Assembly: GCA_041483175.1 (NCBI GenBank)
Contig: JBGPFD010000029.1
Span: 1-24,145 of the forward strand
Reading direction: 5' to 3'
Source of the DNA: Gp7-AA10 sp041483175
GTDB taxonomy: Bacteria > Acidobacteriota > Thermoanaerobaculia > Gp7-AA8
DNA: 24,145 nt
The notes below the pieces were generated by a model that did not search any database, was not told where the DNA came from, and saw only the letters and a list, made by a program, of their open reading frames with translations. Shown piece by piece: positions 7,131 to 14,725 of the stretch. Each line of letters begins with the position of its first letter. Within the stretch, counting starts at the first letter, position 1. The position numbers were made by a program, and so were the translations under genes.

Positions 7131-9412
7131 CCACCTTGCGCTCGAAAGTGATCGAGCACGTCGATCCGCTGCCGCTCGCCGAGACCGAGTTGCACGCGTT
7201 CGAGTCGTTCGACGCGGCCTACCGCACGCTCTGCGCGATGCTCTACAACTACGCGCCGATGTCGGGGCATCCGGGCGGATCGATTTCCTCCGGCCGCATC
7301 GTCTCGTCGCTTCTGTTCGGCGCGATGGACTACGACATCAGCGATCCCGATCGCGATGATGCTGACGTTCTCTCGTATGCCGCCGGGCACAAAGCCCTCG
7401 GCCTGTACTCGATGTGGGCGCTGCGCAACGAGATCGTCCGCCTCGTGCGTCACGATCTTCTCCCCGAGACCGCCGAGCAGCTGCGCCTCGAAGACCTCCT
7501 CGGCTTCCGGCGCAATCCGGGCAACGATACGCCGCTGTTTCGCCTCTTCGCATCCAGGGCCCTTGACGGCCATCCAACGCCGGCAACGCCGTTCGTCAAG
7601 CTTGCCACCGGCGCCTCCGGCGTGGGGATGGCTTCGTCGCTCGGGCTCGCGCTGGCGATGACCGACTGGTTCGGCACCGCGTCGCCCCGCGTGCACATCA
7701 TCGAAGGAGAAGGCGGCCTGACGCCAGGGCGCGTTTCCGAGGCGCTGGCGTTTGGCGGGACGGCGTCGCTGACCAACGTCATCGTGCACGTCGACTGGAA
7801 TCAATCGTCGATCGATTCGGATCACGTCACGCGCGAAGGGAAAGAGCGTGGCGACTACGTGCAGTGGGATCCGGCCGAGTTGTTCGCCATGCACGACTGG
7901 AACGTGATCTCGGTCGGAGACGGCAGCGATTTCCGGCAGATCGCCGCAGCGCAGCAAATGGCGCTGCAACTGGAGACGACGCAACCGACGGCGATCATTT
8001 ACCGCACCCAAAAGGGGTGGCGCTACGGGATTGAAGGGCGGGCGTCGCACGGCGCGGGGCACAAGCTCTGCTCGCCGGCGTTCTTCAAGGCGCTCTCGAT
8101 TCCCACCGCGGACATTCCGCGCTGCGAGGGACCGTCCGTCTGTCAGAACGGATCGAACGGCATCGTGCTGGAGCACTGCTACTGGGATGGGCTTTCGGCG
8201 TTGCGCCGCTGGCTTTCCGCGCAGCAAGACGTTCTGGCACTGGTCGCCGGGCGTGTGGCCTCGGCGCGCGACCGGCTCAACGCGGCCGATCGCAAGCCGC
8301 GCCGCTTTGCGCCGGTGGTCGAGGACGTGTACGCGCTGGCGGCGAAAAGCCAACTGCCGCGCGAGCTCGATCTCGCGCCGGGAACGCGGACCAGCCTCCG
8401 CGCGCAGCTCGGGAAGGTCCTCGGCTATCTGAACAAATTCAGCGGCGGCGCGATGTTCGTCTGCGCGGCCGATCTGCTCAACTCCACCAGCATCTCCGAC
8501 GCCACGCAGGACTTCGAGCAGGGTTATTTTGATGCAGGCGAAAATCGCGACTCGCGGACGCTCGCCGTCGGTGGCATCTGCGAGGACGCGATCAGCGGCG
8601 TGTTGTCCGGCCTCTCGGCGTTCGGACATCACATCGGGGTCGGCTCGTCGTACGCGGCGTTCATTGCGCCGCTGGGACACATCGCTTCGCGATTGCACGC
8701 CATCGGCAATCAGGCGCGCGGCGGCGACGGCCGGCCGATGATCCTCGTTTGCGGCCACGCCGGCCTCAAGACGGGCGAGGATGGGCCGACGCACGCCGAT
8801 CCACAGCCGCTGCAGTTGCTGCAGGAGAACTTCCCGACCGGAGCGATGATCACGCTCACCCCGTGGGATTCGCAGGAAATCTGGTATCTCATGAATGCGG
8901 CGCTGGTGCGGCGGCCGTCGATCATCGCGCCGTTCGTCACCCGGCCGCCTGAATCGGTCGTCGATCGCGAGGCACTCGGTCTGGCACCGGCTTCCGACGC
9001 TCTGTTCGGCGTCTACCGGCTGCGCGCCGCGCGCGGACAACGGCACGGGTCGATCGTGCTGCAGGAGTCGGGGGTGACCTACGCGTTCGTCACCGAGGCG
9101 CTTCCGATCCTGGAGCACGAGGGGATCGATCTCGATGTCTACTACGTGGCCAGCACGGAGCTGTTCGATCTGCGCGGCGGCTTCTTCCCCGAGGAGGTCG
9201 GCAACGAGGCGATGGGCATCACCGGATTCACGCTGCCGACGATGTATCGCTGGATCCGATCCGATCTCGGCCGCGAGATGACCATGCATCCGTTCATGCA
9301 CGGGCGCTATCCCGGCAGCGGATCGGGACGCGCGGTGATCGCCGAGGCGGGGCTCGACGGCGCCAGCCAGGCGCAGCGGATTCGCGAGTATGTGGAACGC
9401 CTGTCATCCTGA
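7127..9412 (+). CDS. Divergent transketolase-like thiamine diphosphate enzyme
   Basis: 761 residues, full length for a transketolase and with the transketolase domain order, but strongly diverged. Recognisable are GHPGG (His 48), GHKALGLY (His 88), the ICEDAISGVL segment aligning with the catalytic Glu region (Glu 486) and GPTHAD (His 556). The thiamine-diphosphate metal motif, normally GDG...N, reads GEG (Glu 195) with Asn 225 in DWNQSSID, so the metal-binding Asp is replaced by Glu. The substrate is unknown; normal pentose-phosphate transketolase is not assured. It overlaps the upstream aminotransferase by four bases. Its TGA stop (9410-9412) lies inside the arm of a repeat element. The start is ATG 7127 with a GAGGGA ribosome-binding site. 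Confidence 0.8.
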   Translation: MTTLRSKVIEHVDPLPLAETELHAFESFDAAYRTLCAMLYNYAPMSGHPGGSISSGRIVSSLLFGAMDYDISDPDRDDADVLSYAAGHKALGLYSMWALRNEIVRLVRHDLLPETAEQLRLEDLLGFRRNPGNDTPLFRLFASRALDGHPTPATPFVKLATGASGVGMASSLGLALAMTDWFGTASPRVHIIEGEGGLTPGRVSEALAFGGTASLTNVIVHVDWNQSSIDSDHVTREGKERGDYVQWDPAELFAMHDWNVISVGDGSDFRQIAAAQQMALQLETTQPTAIIYRTQKGWRYGIEGRASHGAGHKLCSPAFFKALSIPTADIPRCEGPSVCQNGSNGIVLEHCYWDGLSALRRWLSAQQDVLALVAGRVASARDRLNAADRKPRRFAPVVEDVYALAAKSQLPRELDLAPGTRTSLRAQLGKVLGYLNKFSGGAMFVCAADLLNSTSISDATQDFEQGYFDAGENRDSRTLAVGGICEDAISGVLSGLSAFGHHIGVGSSYAAFIAPLGHIASRLHAIGNQARGGDGRPMILVCGHAGLKTGEDGPTHADPQPLQLLQENFPTGAMITLTPWDSQEIWYLMNAALVRRPSIIAPFVTRPPESVVDREALGLAPASDALFGVYRLRAARGQRHGSIVLQESGVTYAFVTEALPILEHEGIDLDVYYVASTELFDLRGGFFPEEVGNEAMGITGFTLPTMYRWIRSDLGREMTMHPFMHGRYPGSGSGRAVIAEAGLDGASQAQRIREYVERLSS

Positions 9413-9481
9413 GCCGCGCAGACGGCGAAGGATCCCCCGCGCAAGCCCGCAGGGGGATCCCTCCCTCCGCTCGGGATGACA
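9402..9481. repeat. Twin-arm intergenic element (TGTCATCCTGAG type) overlapping a stop codon
   Basis: Outer arms TGTCATCCTGAG (9402-9413) and CTCGGGATGACA (9470-9481) pair at 11 of 12 positions. Inner arms GGATCCCCC (9430-9438) and GGGGGATCC (9452-9460) pair perfectly. The left arm encodes the last two serines and the stop codon of the transketolase-like gene. The right end runs into a -10-like hexamer. Confidence 0.85.
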
Positions 9482-9485
9482 TACT
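9480..9485 (+). promoter_or_regulatory. Possible -10 element CATACT
   Basis: CATACT lies six bases before ATG 9492, the same layout as other leaderless-type starts in the window. ATG 9492 opens a 25-codon frame (MLTGLRCHLG...) that ends at TGA 9567-9569 inside the heptamer repeat. It joins the kynureninase-like frame only if one heptamer is removed. Confidence 0.3.
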
Positions 9486-9528
9486 CTCCCAATGCTCACC
9501 GGCCTGCGCTGCCATCTCGGAACGATGA

Positions 9529-10788
9529 GTGGTCGCAGCTCTCAGGAGGACGAGTCGTCTGAGAGCTGAGAGCTTAGAGCTGCGAGCTGATTCGCTCCTC
9601 CGCTATCGCGAGCGCTTCCCGATCCTGAAGCGGACGAAGTACCTCGTCTCGCATTCGCTCGGCGCGATGCCGGAGGCGACGCGCGAGGCGCTCGCGGAGT
9701 ACGCGGAGCTGTGGGCCACGCGGGGCGTGCAGGCGTGGGGAGACACGTGGTGGATGATGTCGATCGACATCGGCGACATCATCGCGCCGCTGATCGGCGC
9801 CCCGCCGCGCTCGGTGGTCATGCTGCCGAACGTCACCACGGCCGAGGCGGTCGTGCTGTCATCGTTCGAATACACGCCGCCGCGCAACCGCGTGGTGATC
9901 GTGGAAGGCGAATTCCCTTCGGTCCGCTACATCTACGACCGTCTGGCGCGGCGCCTCGGCGCGGAAATCGTCACCGTGCCGCATGATGCGTCGGGGCTCG
10001 GATTCGATCTCGATCGAATGCTCGCCGCGATCGACGAGCGGGTCCAGATCGTTCCGCTGGCGCACGTCTTGTTCGAGTCATCCTTCATGATCGACGTGGA
10101 GGCGATCGCCCGCCGCTGCCGTGAAGTCGGAGCGACGCTGGTGCTCGATGTCTTTCAATCGGCGGGCATCGTTCCCGTGAAGGTGAAGGAGTGGGATGCA
10201 CCGATCGCCGTCGGCGGCGTTCTGAAGTGGCTGTGCGGCGGACCGGGCGGATCGTTTCTCTATGTCGACCCCGCCCTGCGCTCGAAGCTCGAGCCGAGCT
10301 TCACCGGCTGGATGGCGCACGCGAATCCGTTCGGCTTCGAAGCGCCGCCGATGCGTTTTCGCGACGACGCGCTCCGCTTCGCCCTCGGCACGCCTCCGAT
10401 TCCGGCGCTCTACGCCGCACGCGAGGGGCCGAAGATCATCGCTGAGGCGGGCGGCGGAAGCGCCGTGCCGATCCGTGAGAAGTCGCTGCGCCAGACGCAG
10501 AAGCTGATCGATCTTGCCGACGCGCGCGGATTCGAATTGCGCACGCCGCGCGAGCCGGCCCGGCGCGGTGGTTCGGTATCGATGCGCATTCCCCACGGCC
10601 AGGAAGTCTCGCTGCAGCTGAACGCCGAGGATATCGCCTGCGACTATCGCCCCGCTTCCGGCGTCCGATTCTCACCACACTTCTACACGACGGATGAAGA
10701 AATCGATGAAGCCTTCGTCGTCGTGGACGAGATCCTCCGCAGCGGGCGATGGAAACGCCAGGAAACGCAGAAGACGATCGTCACCTAG
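9529..10788 (+). CDS. Kynureninase-like PLP enzyme (class V aminotransferase fold)
   Basis: The core from about codon 22 (SLLRYRERFPILKRTKYLVS) is a fold-type I class V PLP enzyme of kynureninase type: SHSLGAMPEATRE, ATRGVQAWGDTWW, Asp 207 in LVLDVFQSAG, Schiff-base Lys 233 in VLKWLCGGPGG, then a GWMAHANPFGF segment matching the kynureninase GWWGH region. Kynureninase splits kynurenine to anthranilate and alanine. The Tyr that usually precedes the lysine is Leu here, so another C-S or C-C lyase activity is possible. The start is uncertain: the frame opens at GTG 9529 immediately after a TGA, and the first 20 residues are encoded by an inverted repeat and the heptamer repeat. Downstream genes for PRPP synthetase and nicotinamidase give an NAD-related setting. 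Confidence 0.72.
   Translation: MVAALRRTSRLRAESLELRADSLLRYRERFPILKRTKYLVSHSLGAMPEATREALAEYAELWATRGVQAWGDTWWMMSIDIGDIIAPLIGAPPRSVVMLPNVTTAEAVVLSSFEYTPPRNRVVIVEGEFPSVRYIYDRLARRLGAEIVTVPHDASGLGFDLDRMLAAIDERVQIVPLAHVLFESSFMIDVEAIARRCREVGATLVLDVFQSAGIVPVKVKEWDAPIAVGGVLKWLCGGPGGSFLYVDPALRSKLEPSFTGWMAHANPFGFEAPPMRFRDDALRFALGTPPIPALYAAREGPKIIAEAGGGSAVPIREKSLRQTQKLIDLADARGFELRTPREPARRGGSVSMRIPHGQEVSLQLNAEDIACDYRPASGVRFSPHFYTTDEEIDEAFVVVDEILRSGRWKRQETQKTIVT
9559..9590. repeat. Heptanucleotide tandem repeat (CTGAGAG, 4.5 copies)
   Basis: Successive units are CTGAGAG, CTGAGAG, CTTAGAG, CTGCGAG and CTGA. The first unit is also the right arm of a perfect 9-bp inverted repeat, AGCTCTCAG (9537-9545) with CTGAGAGCT (9559-9567). 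Because 7 is not a multiple of 3, gain or loss of one unit shifts the reading frame of the gene it lies in. Confidence 0.8.
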
Positions 10789-10803
10789 CGTGGACTGACG
10801 GGA

Positions 10804-10809
10804 TAAGAT
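10804..10809 (+). promoter_or_regulatory. Probable -10 element TAAGAT of a leaderless gene
   Basis: TAAGAT (five of six matches to TATAAT) lies six bases before GTG 10816 and 16 bases after the preceding stop codon. A transcript from it would start at or next to the start codon. Confidence 0.55.
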
Positions 10810-10815
10810 CCTCTC

Positions 10816-11742
10816 GTGCCGCCTTCCTCCGTCGTTCTCGCGATCTCCAGCTATCGCTACCTCCGCGATGATCTCGTGCGGCTTGCGGGCGCACAAGCGG
10901 GGGAGGTGACGCGGGAGACGTTTCCGGACGGTGAGAGATACCTTCGGATCGAGAGCGAGATCGAAAAGCGCGATGTCGTCCTCGTCGGCGGGACGATCTC
11001 CGATGATGCGACGCTCGAGCTGTTCGACCTTGCCTGCGCCTGCATCGAGTATGGCGCGCACACGCTCACGGTCATCATCCCGTGGTACGGCTACGCCACG
11101 ATGGAGCGCGCAACCAAACGCGGCGAGGTCGTCACCGCGAAGACTCGCGCGCGGCTTCTCTCCGCGATTCCGCCGGCGGGATCGGGCAATCGCGTCGTCC
11201 TCTTCGATCTGCACAGCGAAGGCATCCCGCACTACTTCGAGGGGAGCCTCCGCCCCTACCACGTCTATGGCAAGGAGTTCGTCTTCAAGGCCTGCCGCGA
11301 GCTGGAACCGGGCGACTTCGTCCTCGCCTCCACCGACGCCGGCCGTGCCCAGTGGGTCGAGTCGCTGGCCAACGACCTCGGCGTCCTTGCTGCCTTCGTC
11401 ATCAAACGGCGCATCAGCGGCGAGAAAACCGAAGTCGCCGCCGTCAGCGCACACGTGAAAGGAAAAGCGGTCATCATCTACGACGACATGATCCGCACCG
11501 GCTCGTCGCTCCTTCACGCCGCGCACGCTTATCGCGACGCCGGCGCCACGCGCGTCTCCGCCGTCGCTTCCCACGGCGAATTTCCCGGCCAGGCGATCGA
11601 GAACATCGCCGCTAGCGGCCTGATCGAGAACATCATTTGCACCGACAGCCACCCGCGAGCCCGCGAGATTCGCCATCCGATCCTCCGGGTGCAATCTGTC
11701 GCCCCCGTATTTGTTCCCTTCGTCGGGAGGGAAGGCCCATGA
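10816..11742 (+). CDS. prs: Ribose-phosphate diphosphokinase (PRPP synthetase) family protein
   Basis: 308 residues, close to the usual 310-320. PRPP synthetase makes PRPP from ribose 5-phosphate and ATP for nucleotide and NAD synthesis. Conserved elements are FPDGE (36-40), the YGYATMERATKRGEVVTAK region (normally YARQDRKxxxREPISAK), His 133 in FDLHSE, the catalytic flexible loop KRR (197-199), and the ribose-phosphate loop DDMIRTGSS (223-231). Several normally invariant stretches are altered (DLHSEGIPHYFEG for DLHAGQIQGFF; STDAGRAQW for SPDxGG), so this is a divergent paralogue rather than the standard housekeeping enzyme. GTG 10816 is chosen because of the -10 element before it. The stop overlaps pncA by four bases (ATGA), which couples PRPP supply to nicotinamide salvage. 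Confidence 0.82.
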   Translation: MPPSSVVLAISSYRYLRDDLVRLAGAQAGEVTRETFPDGERYLRIESEIEKRDVVLVGGTISDDATLELFDLACACIEYGAHTLTVIIPWYGYATMERATKRGEVVTAKTRARLLSAIPPAGSGNRVVLFDLHSEGIPHYFEGSLRPYHVYGKEFVFKACRELEPGDFVLASTDAGRAQWVESLANDLGVLAAFVIKRRISGEKTEVAAVSAHVKGKAVIIYDDMIRTGSSLLHAAHAYRDAGATRVSAVASHGEFPGQAIENIAASGLIENIICTDSHPRAREIRHPILRVQSVAPVFVPFVGREGP

Positions 11743-12368
11743 ACGAAGCGCTGATCCTCATCGACATGCAGAACGACTTCATGCCGGGAGGAGCGCTCCC
11801 CGTCGTCGAGGGAGACAAGGTCGTGCCGGTGGCCAACCGGATCGGAAGGCACTTCGATCTCGTCGTCGCGACGCAGGACTGGCATCCGGCGAACCACGGC
11901 AGCTTCGCCTCGCAGCATCCCGGAAAGAAGCCGGGGGATGTGATCGACCTCAATGGATTGCCGCAGGTGCTGTGGCCGGATCACTGCGTGCAGCAGTCGA
12001 AGGGAGCGGAATTCCATCGCGCGCTCGATCGCAGCCGCGTCGCGGCAATTTTTCAGAAAGGCGTCGATCCGGAGATCGACAGCTACAGCGGCTTCTACGA
12101 CAACGGGCATCGCCGCGGCACGGGACTCACCGAGTATCTCCGTTCGGCGGGCGTCACCGATGTGACCATCGCCGGTCTGGCGACCGACTACTGCGTGAAA
12201 TACAGCGTGCTCGACGCGCTGCGCCTCGGGTTCAAGACGACAGTGGTGGAAGATGCCTGCCGCGGGGTGAATCTGAAACCGAACGATTCCGCCGCGGCGC
12301 TCGCGGAGATGCGCACCGCGGGAGCGCAGGTGGTGCGCTCCACGGCGCTCTCCCCCGTCGGGCGTTAG
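11739..12368 (+). CDS. pncA: Nicotinamidase
   Basis: 209 residues, isochorismatase-like hydrolase fold. The catalytic triad is complete: Asp 9 in LIDMQNDF, Lys 107 in FQKG, Cys 152 in GLATDYCVKYS. The metal site DWHPANHGSF (Asp 47, His 49, His 53) is typical of nicotinamidase. It deamidates nicotinamide to nicotinate, which nicotinate phosphoribosyltransferase then joins to PRPP. The frame is open further upstream, but ATG 11739 has a strong GGGAGGGAAGG ribosome-binding site and matches the family start. It overlaps the PRPP synthetase gene by four bases, so both are likely translated from one message. A twin-hairpin element follows directly after the stop. Confidence 0.92.
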   Translation: MNEALILIDMQNDFMPGGALPVVEGDKVVPVANRIGRHFDLVVATQDWHPANHGSFASQHPGKKPGDVIDLNGLPQVLWPDHCVQQSKGAEFHRALDRSRVAAIFQKGVDPEIDSYSGFYDNGHRRGTGLTEYLRSAGVTDVTIAGLATDYCVKYSVLDALRLGFKTTVVEDACRGVNLKPNDSAAALAEMRTAGAQVVRSTALSPVGR

Positions 12369-12369
12369 G

Positions 12370-12422
12370 ACGTAGCGCCGGCTCTCCAGCCGGCATGAGC
12401 CGCCTGAGAGGCGGCTCTACGT
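12370..12422. repeat. Twin-hairpin element (ACGTAG...CTACGT), copy 1
   Basis: Outer arms ACGTAG (12370-12375) and CTACGT (12417-12422) enclose two perfect hairpins, GCCGGCT-ctcc-AGCCGGC (12377-12394) and AGCCGCCT-gag-AGGCGGCT (12398-12416). It starts two bases after the pncA stop. The same architecture and nearly the same first stem recur at 16714-16770. Confidence 0.85.
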
Positions 12423-12425
12423 TCG

Positions 12426-12599
12426 CTAGTGGCGTTTGTACCTGTGTCGTTCGTGCACGTTGCGCCCGTGCTGCACCGCCTCGCCGAGCGCGCCGCCGAT
12501 CAGCGCCCCTTTGAGCGGATGACGGTGATGCACCGCCGCGAAGGCGGCGTCAGCAGGAAGCAGCAGCCCAATCCTGAGGACAGCTGCGCTAAGCGACAC
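12426..12599 (-). CDS. Small putative exported protein with glycine-zipper-like segment
   Basis: 57 residues if read from GTG 12599, or 68 from an ATG at 12632. The first roughly 20 residues (MSLSAAVLRIGLLLPADAAF) look like a signal peptide ending at AFA. The mature part has a short Gly/Ala-rich segment GALIGGALGEA and a very basic, His/Arg-rich tail (HERHRYKRH). It is divergent from the M20 peptidase gene, and the two alternative start codons (12632 and 12631 on opposite strands) overlap. I do not recognise a family. It could be spurious in this GC-rich DNA; support comes only from composition and layout. Confidence 0.38.
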   Translation of the reverse strand: MSLSAAVLRIGLLLPADAAFAAVHHRHPLKGALIGGALGEAVQHGRNVHERHRYKRH

Positions 12600-12616
12600 A
12601 AATCCAAGGGCTTGTG

Positions 12617-12622
12617 TACAAT
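12617..12622 (+). promoter_or_regulatory. Probable -10 element TACAAT of a leaderless gene
   Basis: TACAAT (five of six matches to TATAAT) lies eight bases before ATG 12631. A weak -35, GCGACA, lies 18 bases further upstream (12593-12598). No ribosome-binding site fits between the -10 and the start codon. Confidence 0.6.
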
Positions 12623-12630
12623 CCGCGCGC

Positions 12631-14007
12631 ATGCTCAAGCGCCTGATTCTTCTGCTCGCTTTCGCTCCCGCTCTGCTCGCTGCGCCGCCGCCGCTCGATG
12701 ATGCGACGCGGCAGCTCGCGCACGACATCTATAAGCAACTGATCGAGATCAACACCACCGACTCGACCGGTAACACCACGACGGCCGCCGAGGCGATGGC
12801 CGTGCGGCTGCGCGCGGCGGGATTTGCCGCGGGGGACGTGCAGGTGCTGTCGCCGAATCCGCGCAAGGGAAATCTCGTGGCACGGCTGCGCGGGTCGACG
12901 AGCGCGAAGCCGATCCTCCTGCTCGCGCATCTCGATGTTGTGGAGGCGAAACGCGAAGACTGGTCGGTCGATCCCTTCGTGCTCACGGAAAAAGACGGCT
13001 ACTTCTACGGCCGAGGTACCGACGACGACAAAGCGATGGCCGCTATCTGGATCGCCAATCTGATCCGCTACAAGCAGGAAGGATGGGTCCCGAAGCGCGA
13101 TCTGATCGTCGCCCTCACCGCGGACGAGGAGACTGGCAACTTCAACGGCGTGTCGTGGCTGCTGCGCGAGCACCGGCCGCTGATCGATGCAGCCTTCGTC
13201 CTGAACGAAGGCGGCGGCGGCCAGCTCATAGACGGAAAGCGCATCTACAACGGAGTCGGCGCGAGCGAGAAGGTCTACGTTACATTCGCTCTCGAGACGC
13301 GCAACAAGGGAGGGCACAGCTCGATACCGCGCAAGGATAACGCGATCTACGAGCTGGCCGACGGTTTGACGCGGTTGGAGGCGTTCGCCTTTCCGGTCGC
13401 GCTGAATGGCGTGACGCACGCCTATTTCGAGCGGATGTCGAAGCTCGAAACGGAAGCGACGGCGGCGGATATGGCCGCGGTCGCGAAGGGAGACGCCGCG
13501 GCGGCGGCGCGCCTGTCGGAGACGCCGGTCTACAACGCGCTGCTGCGTACGACGTGCGTGGCCACGCGCCTCGAAGGGGGCCATGCCGACAACGCGCTGC
13601 CACAGACGGCGCGGGCGACGGTGAACTGCCGCGTGCTCCCCGGCGATTCGGCGGATGCCGTGCGCGACAGCGTCGTCAAGGTGCTGAACGATCCCGGCAT
13701 CGAGGTGACGTGGATCGACAAGCCGAACGCGAGCGCGCCGACAGCGCTCGATCCGGCGGTCCTCGGGCCGATCGAGCAGGTGACCGAGGAATTCTGGCCC
13801 GGCGTGCCGGTGATGCCGCTGATGTCCACCGGCGCGAGCGACGGGCTCTATCTGCGCAACGCCGGCATGCCGACGTACGGCGTCTCGGGACTCTTTTCCG
13901 AGCTCAATGACGATCGCACACACGGACGCGATGAGCGCGTCGCGGTGTCGCAGTTCTACGACAGCCTGCAGTTTCTGTACGTGCTCGTGAAACGGTTGGC
14001 ATCGTGA
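12631..14007 (+). CDS. Exported M20-family metallopeptidase
   Basis: 458 residues with an N-terminal signal peptide (MLKRLILLLAFAPALLAAP), so it is exported. M20 di-zinc peptidases cleave dipeptides, acyl-amino acids or C-terminal residues. The metal and catalytic residues are visible: His 100 and Asp 102 in LLAHLDVV, Asp 131 in GRGTDDDKA, the Glu pair 166-167 in TADEETG, and a late His in DRTHGRDER. The lid (dimerisation) domain occupies roughly residues 200-330, beginning after NEGGGG and including the GGHSS motif. The lipoprotein gene starts within its last codons (GTGA overlap), so the two form an operon. The exact substrate cannot be inferred. Confidence 0.88.
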   Translation: MLKRLILLLAFAPALLAAPPPLDDATRQLAHDIYKQLIEINTTDSTGNTTTAAEAMAVRLRAAGFAAGDVQVLSPNPRKGNLVARLRGSTSAKPILLLAHLDVVEAKREDWSVDPFVLTEKDGYFYGRGTDDDKAMAAIWIANLIRYKQEGWVPKRDLIVALTADEETGNFNGVSWLLREHRPLIDAAFVLNEGGGGQLIDGKRIYNGVGASEKVYVTFALETRNKGGHSSIPRKDNAIYELADGLTRLEAFAFPVALNGVTHAYFERMSKLETEATAADMAAVAKGDAAAAARLSETPVYNALLRTTCVATRLEGGHADNALPQTARATVNCRVLPGDSADAVRDSVVKVLNDPGIEVTWIDKPNASAPTALDPAVLGPIEQVTEEFWPGVPVMPLMSTGASDGLYLRNAGMPTYGVSGLFSELNDDRTHGRDERVAVSQFYDSLQFLYVLVKRLAS

Positions 14008-14591
14008 GGCGATTTTTCTCGATCGTTCTTCTGATCGCCGCGGCGTGTACCGCGCCCGGTCCCCCACCGCCGCAGCCGGCGCCGCGGGAAGCGCCGCCGC
14101 CCGCGGAGGAAAAGGCGATCGCGAAGGTCCGCGTGACCGCCACGACACTCAACGTGCGCAAGGATGCGGTGCTGTCGTCGGAGGTCATCGCGCACGCGAA
14201 GAAGGGCGATCGCCTCGATCTCCTCTCGTTTGGCGACGAGTGGGATCGCATCCGGCTCGCCGACGGGACGATCGGCTACGTGTCGGTGCTGCATGTGATC
14301 CGCATGGAAAGCCGCTCCCGCCGCGGCTGTCCGGCCGACGCCGAGTTCAGGTTTGCCAAGACGCCGACGCCGTCGTTCTCCGACAGCAGCACGGCGCACG
14401 GGATCGTGACCGTCGATGCGAACGTCGACGCGAAGGGAAACGTCACCTCCACGCACGCGATCACGAACACCACCGGCGACGACTCCCTCGGCCTGCTTGC
14501 CGAACGCGAGATCCGCCAGGCCAAATTCATCGCCCCGATCCGCAATTGCGTGGCAAAGCCGTTCATCTTCACGTATAAGAGGTCGTTCTAG
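14004..14591 (+). CDS. Lipoprotein with bacterial SH3 domain and TonB-like C-terminal domain
   Basis: 195 residues. The signal peptide ends in a lipobox (LIAAAC, Cys 15), followed by a Pro/Ala-rich linker (about 16-38), an SH3b domain (about 42-100: TTLNVRKDAV, KKGDRLDLL, GYVSVLHV) and a C-terminal part (about 120-195) with the VDANVDAKGNVTSTHAI pattern of TonB C-terminal-like domains. It is likely anchored in the outer membrane or periplasm and may bind cell-wall material; this is inference from SH3b proteins. GTG 14004 overlaps the stop of the M20 peptidase gene, so they are co-transcribed. A repeat element begins right after its TAG. Confidence 0.78.
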   Translation: MRRFFSIVLLIAAACTAPGPPPPQPAPREAPPPAEEKAIAKVRVTATTLNVRKDAVLSSEVIAHAKKGDRLDLLSFGDEWDRIRLADGTIGYVSVLHVIRMESRSRRGCPADAEFRFAKTPTPSFSDSSTAHGIVTVDANVDAKGNVTSTHAITNTTGDDSLGLLAEREIRQAKFIAPIRNCVAKPFIFTYKRSF

Positions 14592-14680
14592 GGAACCTCT
14601 GAACAGGTCGTGTAGCGGCGGGCGTCCCCGCCCGCCGGGCCGGCGAGGACGCCGGCCCCTACACTTGTGCAGAGGTTTCC
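14592..14680. repeat. Nested inverted-repeat element with twin hairpins
   Basis: The outermost arms around GGAACCTCTG (14592 on) and GCAGAGGTTTCC (to 14680) pair with one mismatch. Inside, TGTAG (14611-14615) and CTACA (14659-14663) enclose two hairpins, GGCGGGC / GCCCGCC (14617-14623 / 14630-14636) and GGGCCGGC / GCCGGCCC (14637-14644 / 14651-14658). It begins at the base after the lipoprotein stop codon. Confidence 0.85.
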
Positions 14681-14691
14681 TAGGAGTGTGA

Positions 14692-14725
14692 GTGTGGCGG
14701 CGGGCGGGGGCGCCCGCGGCCACAC
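14692..14725. repeat. GC-rich hairpin abutting the OsmC start codon
   Basis: Arms of about 15 bp with one mismatch (GTGTGGC...GCCACAC plus inner GCGGGCG/CGCCCGC) around a GGGG loop. The hairpin ends at the base before ATG 14726, leaving no room for a normal ribosome-binding site. It may limit translation or mark a wrong start; an alternative in-frame ATG lies at 14735. Confidence 0.75.

Noticed and set aside
12429..12701. Plus-strand 90-codon frame between pncA and the M20 peptidase gene
   Set aside because: No family resemblance, and it runs over the promoter and start of the M20 gene; the minus-strand small exported protein is the better, though still weak, candidate.
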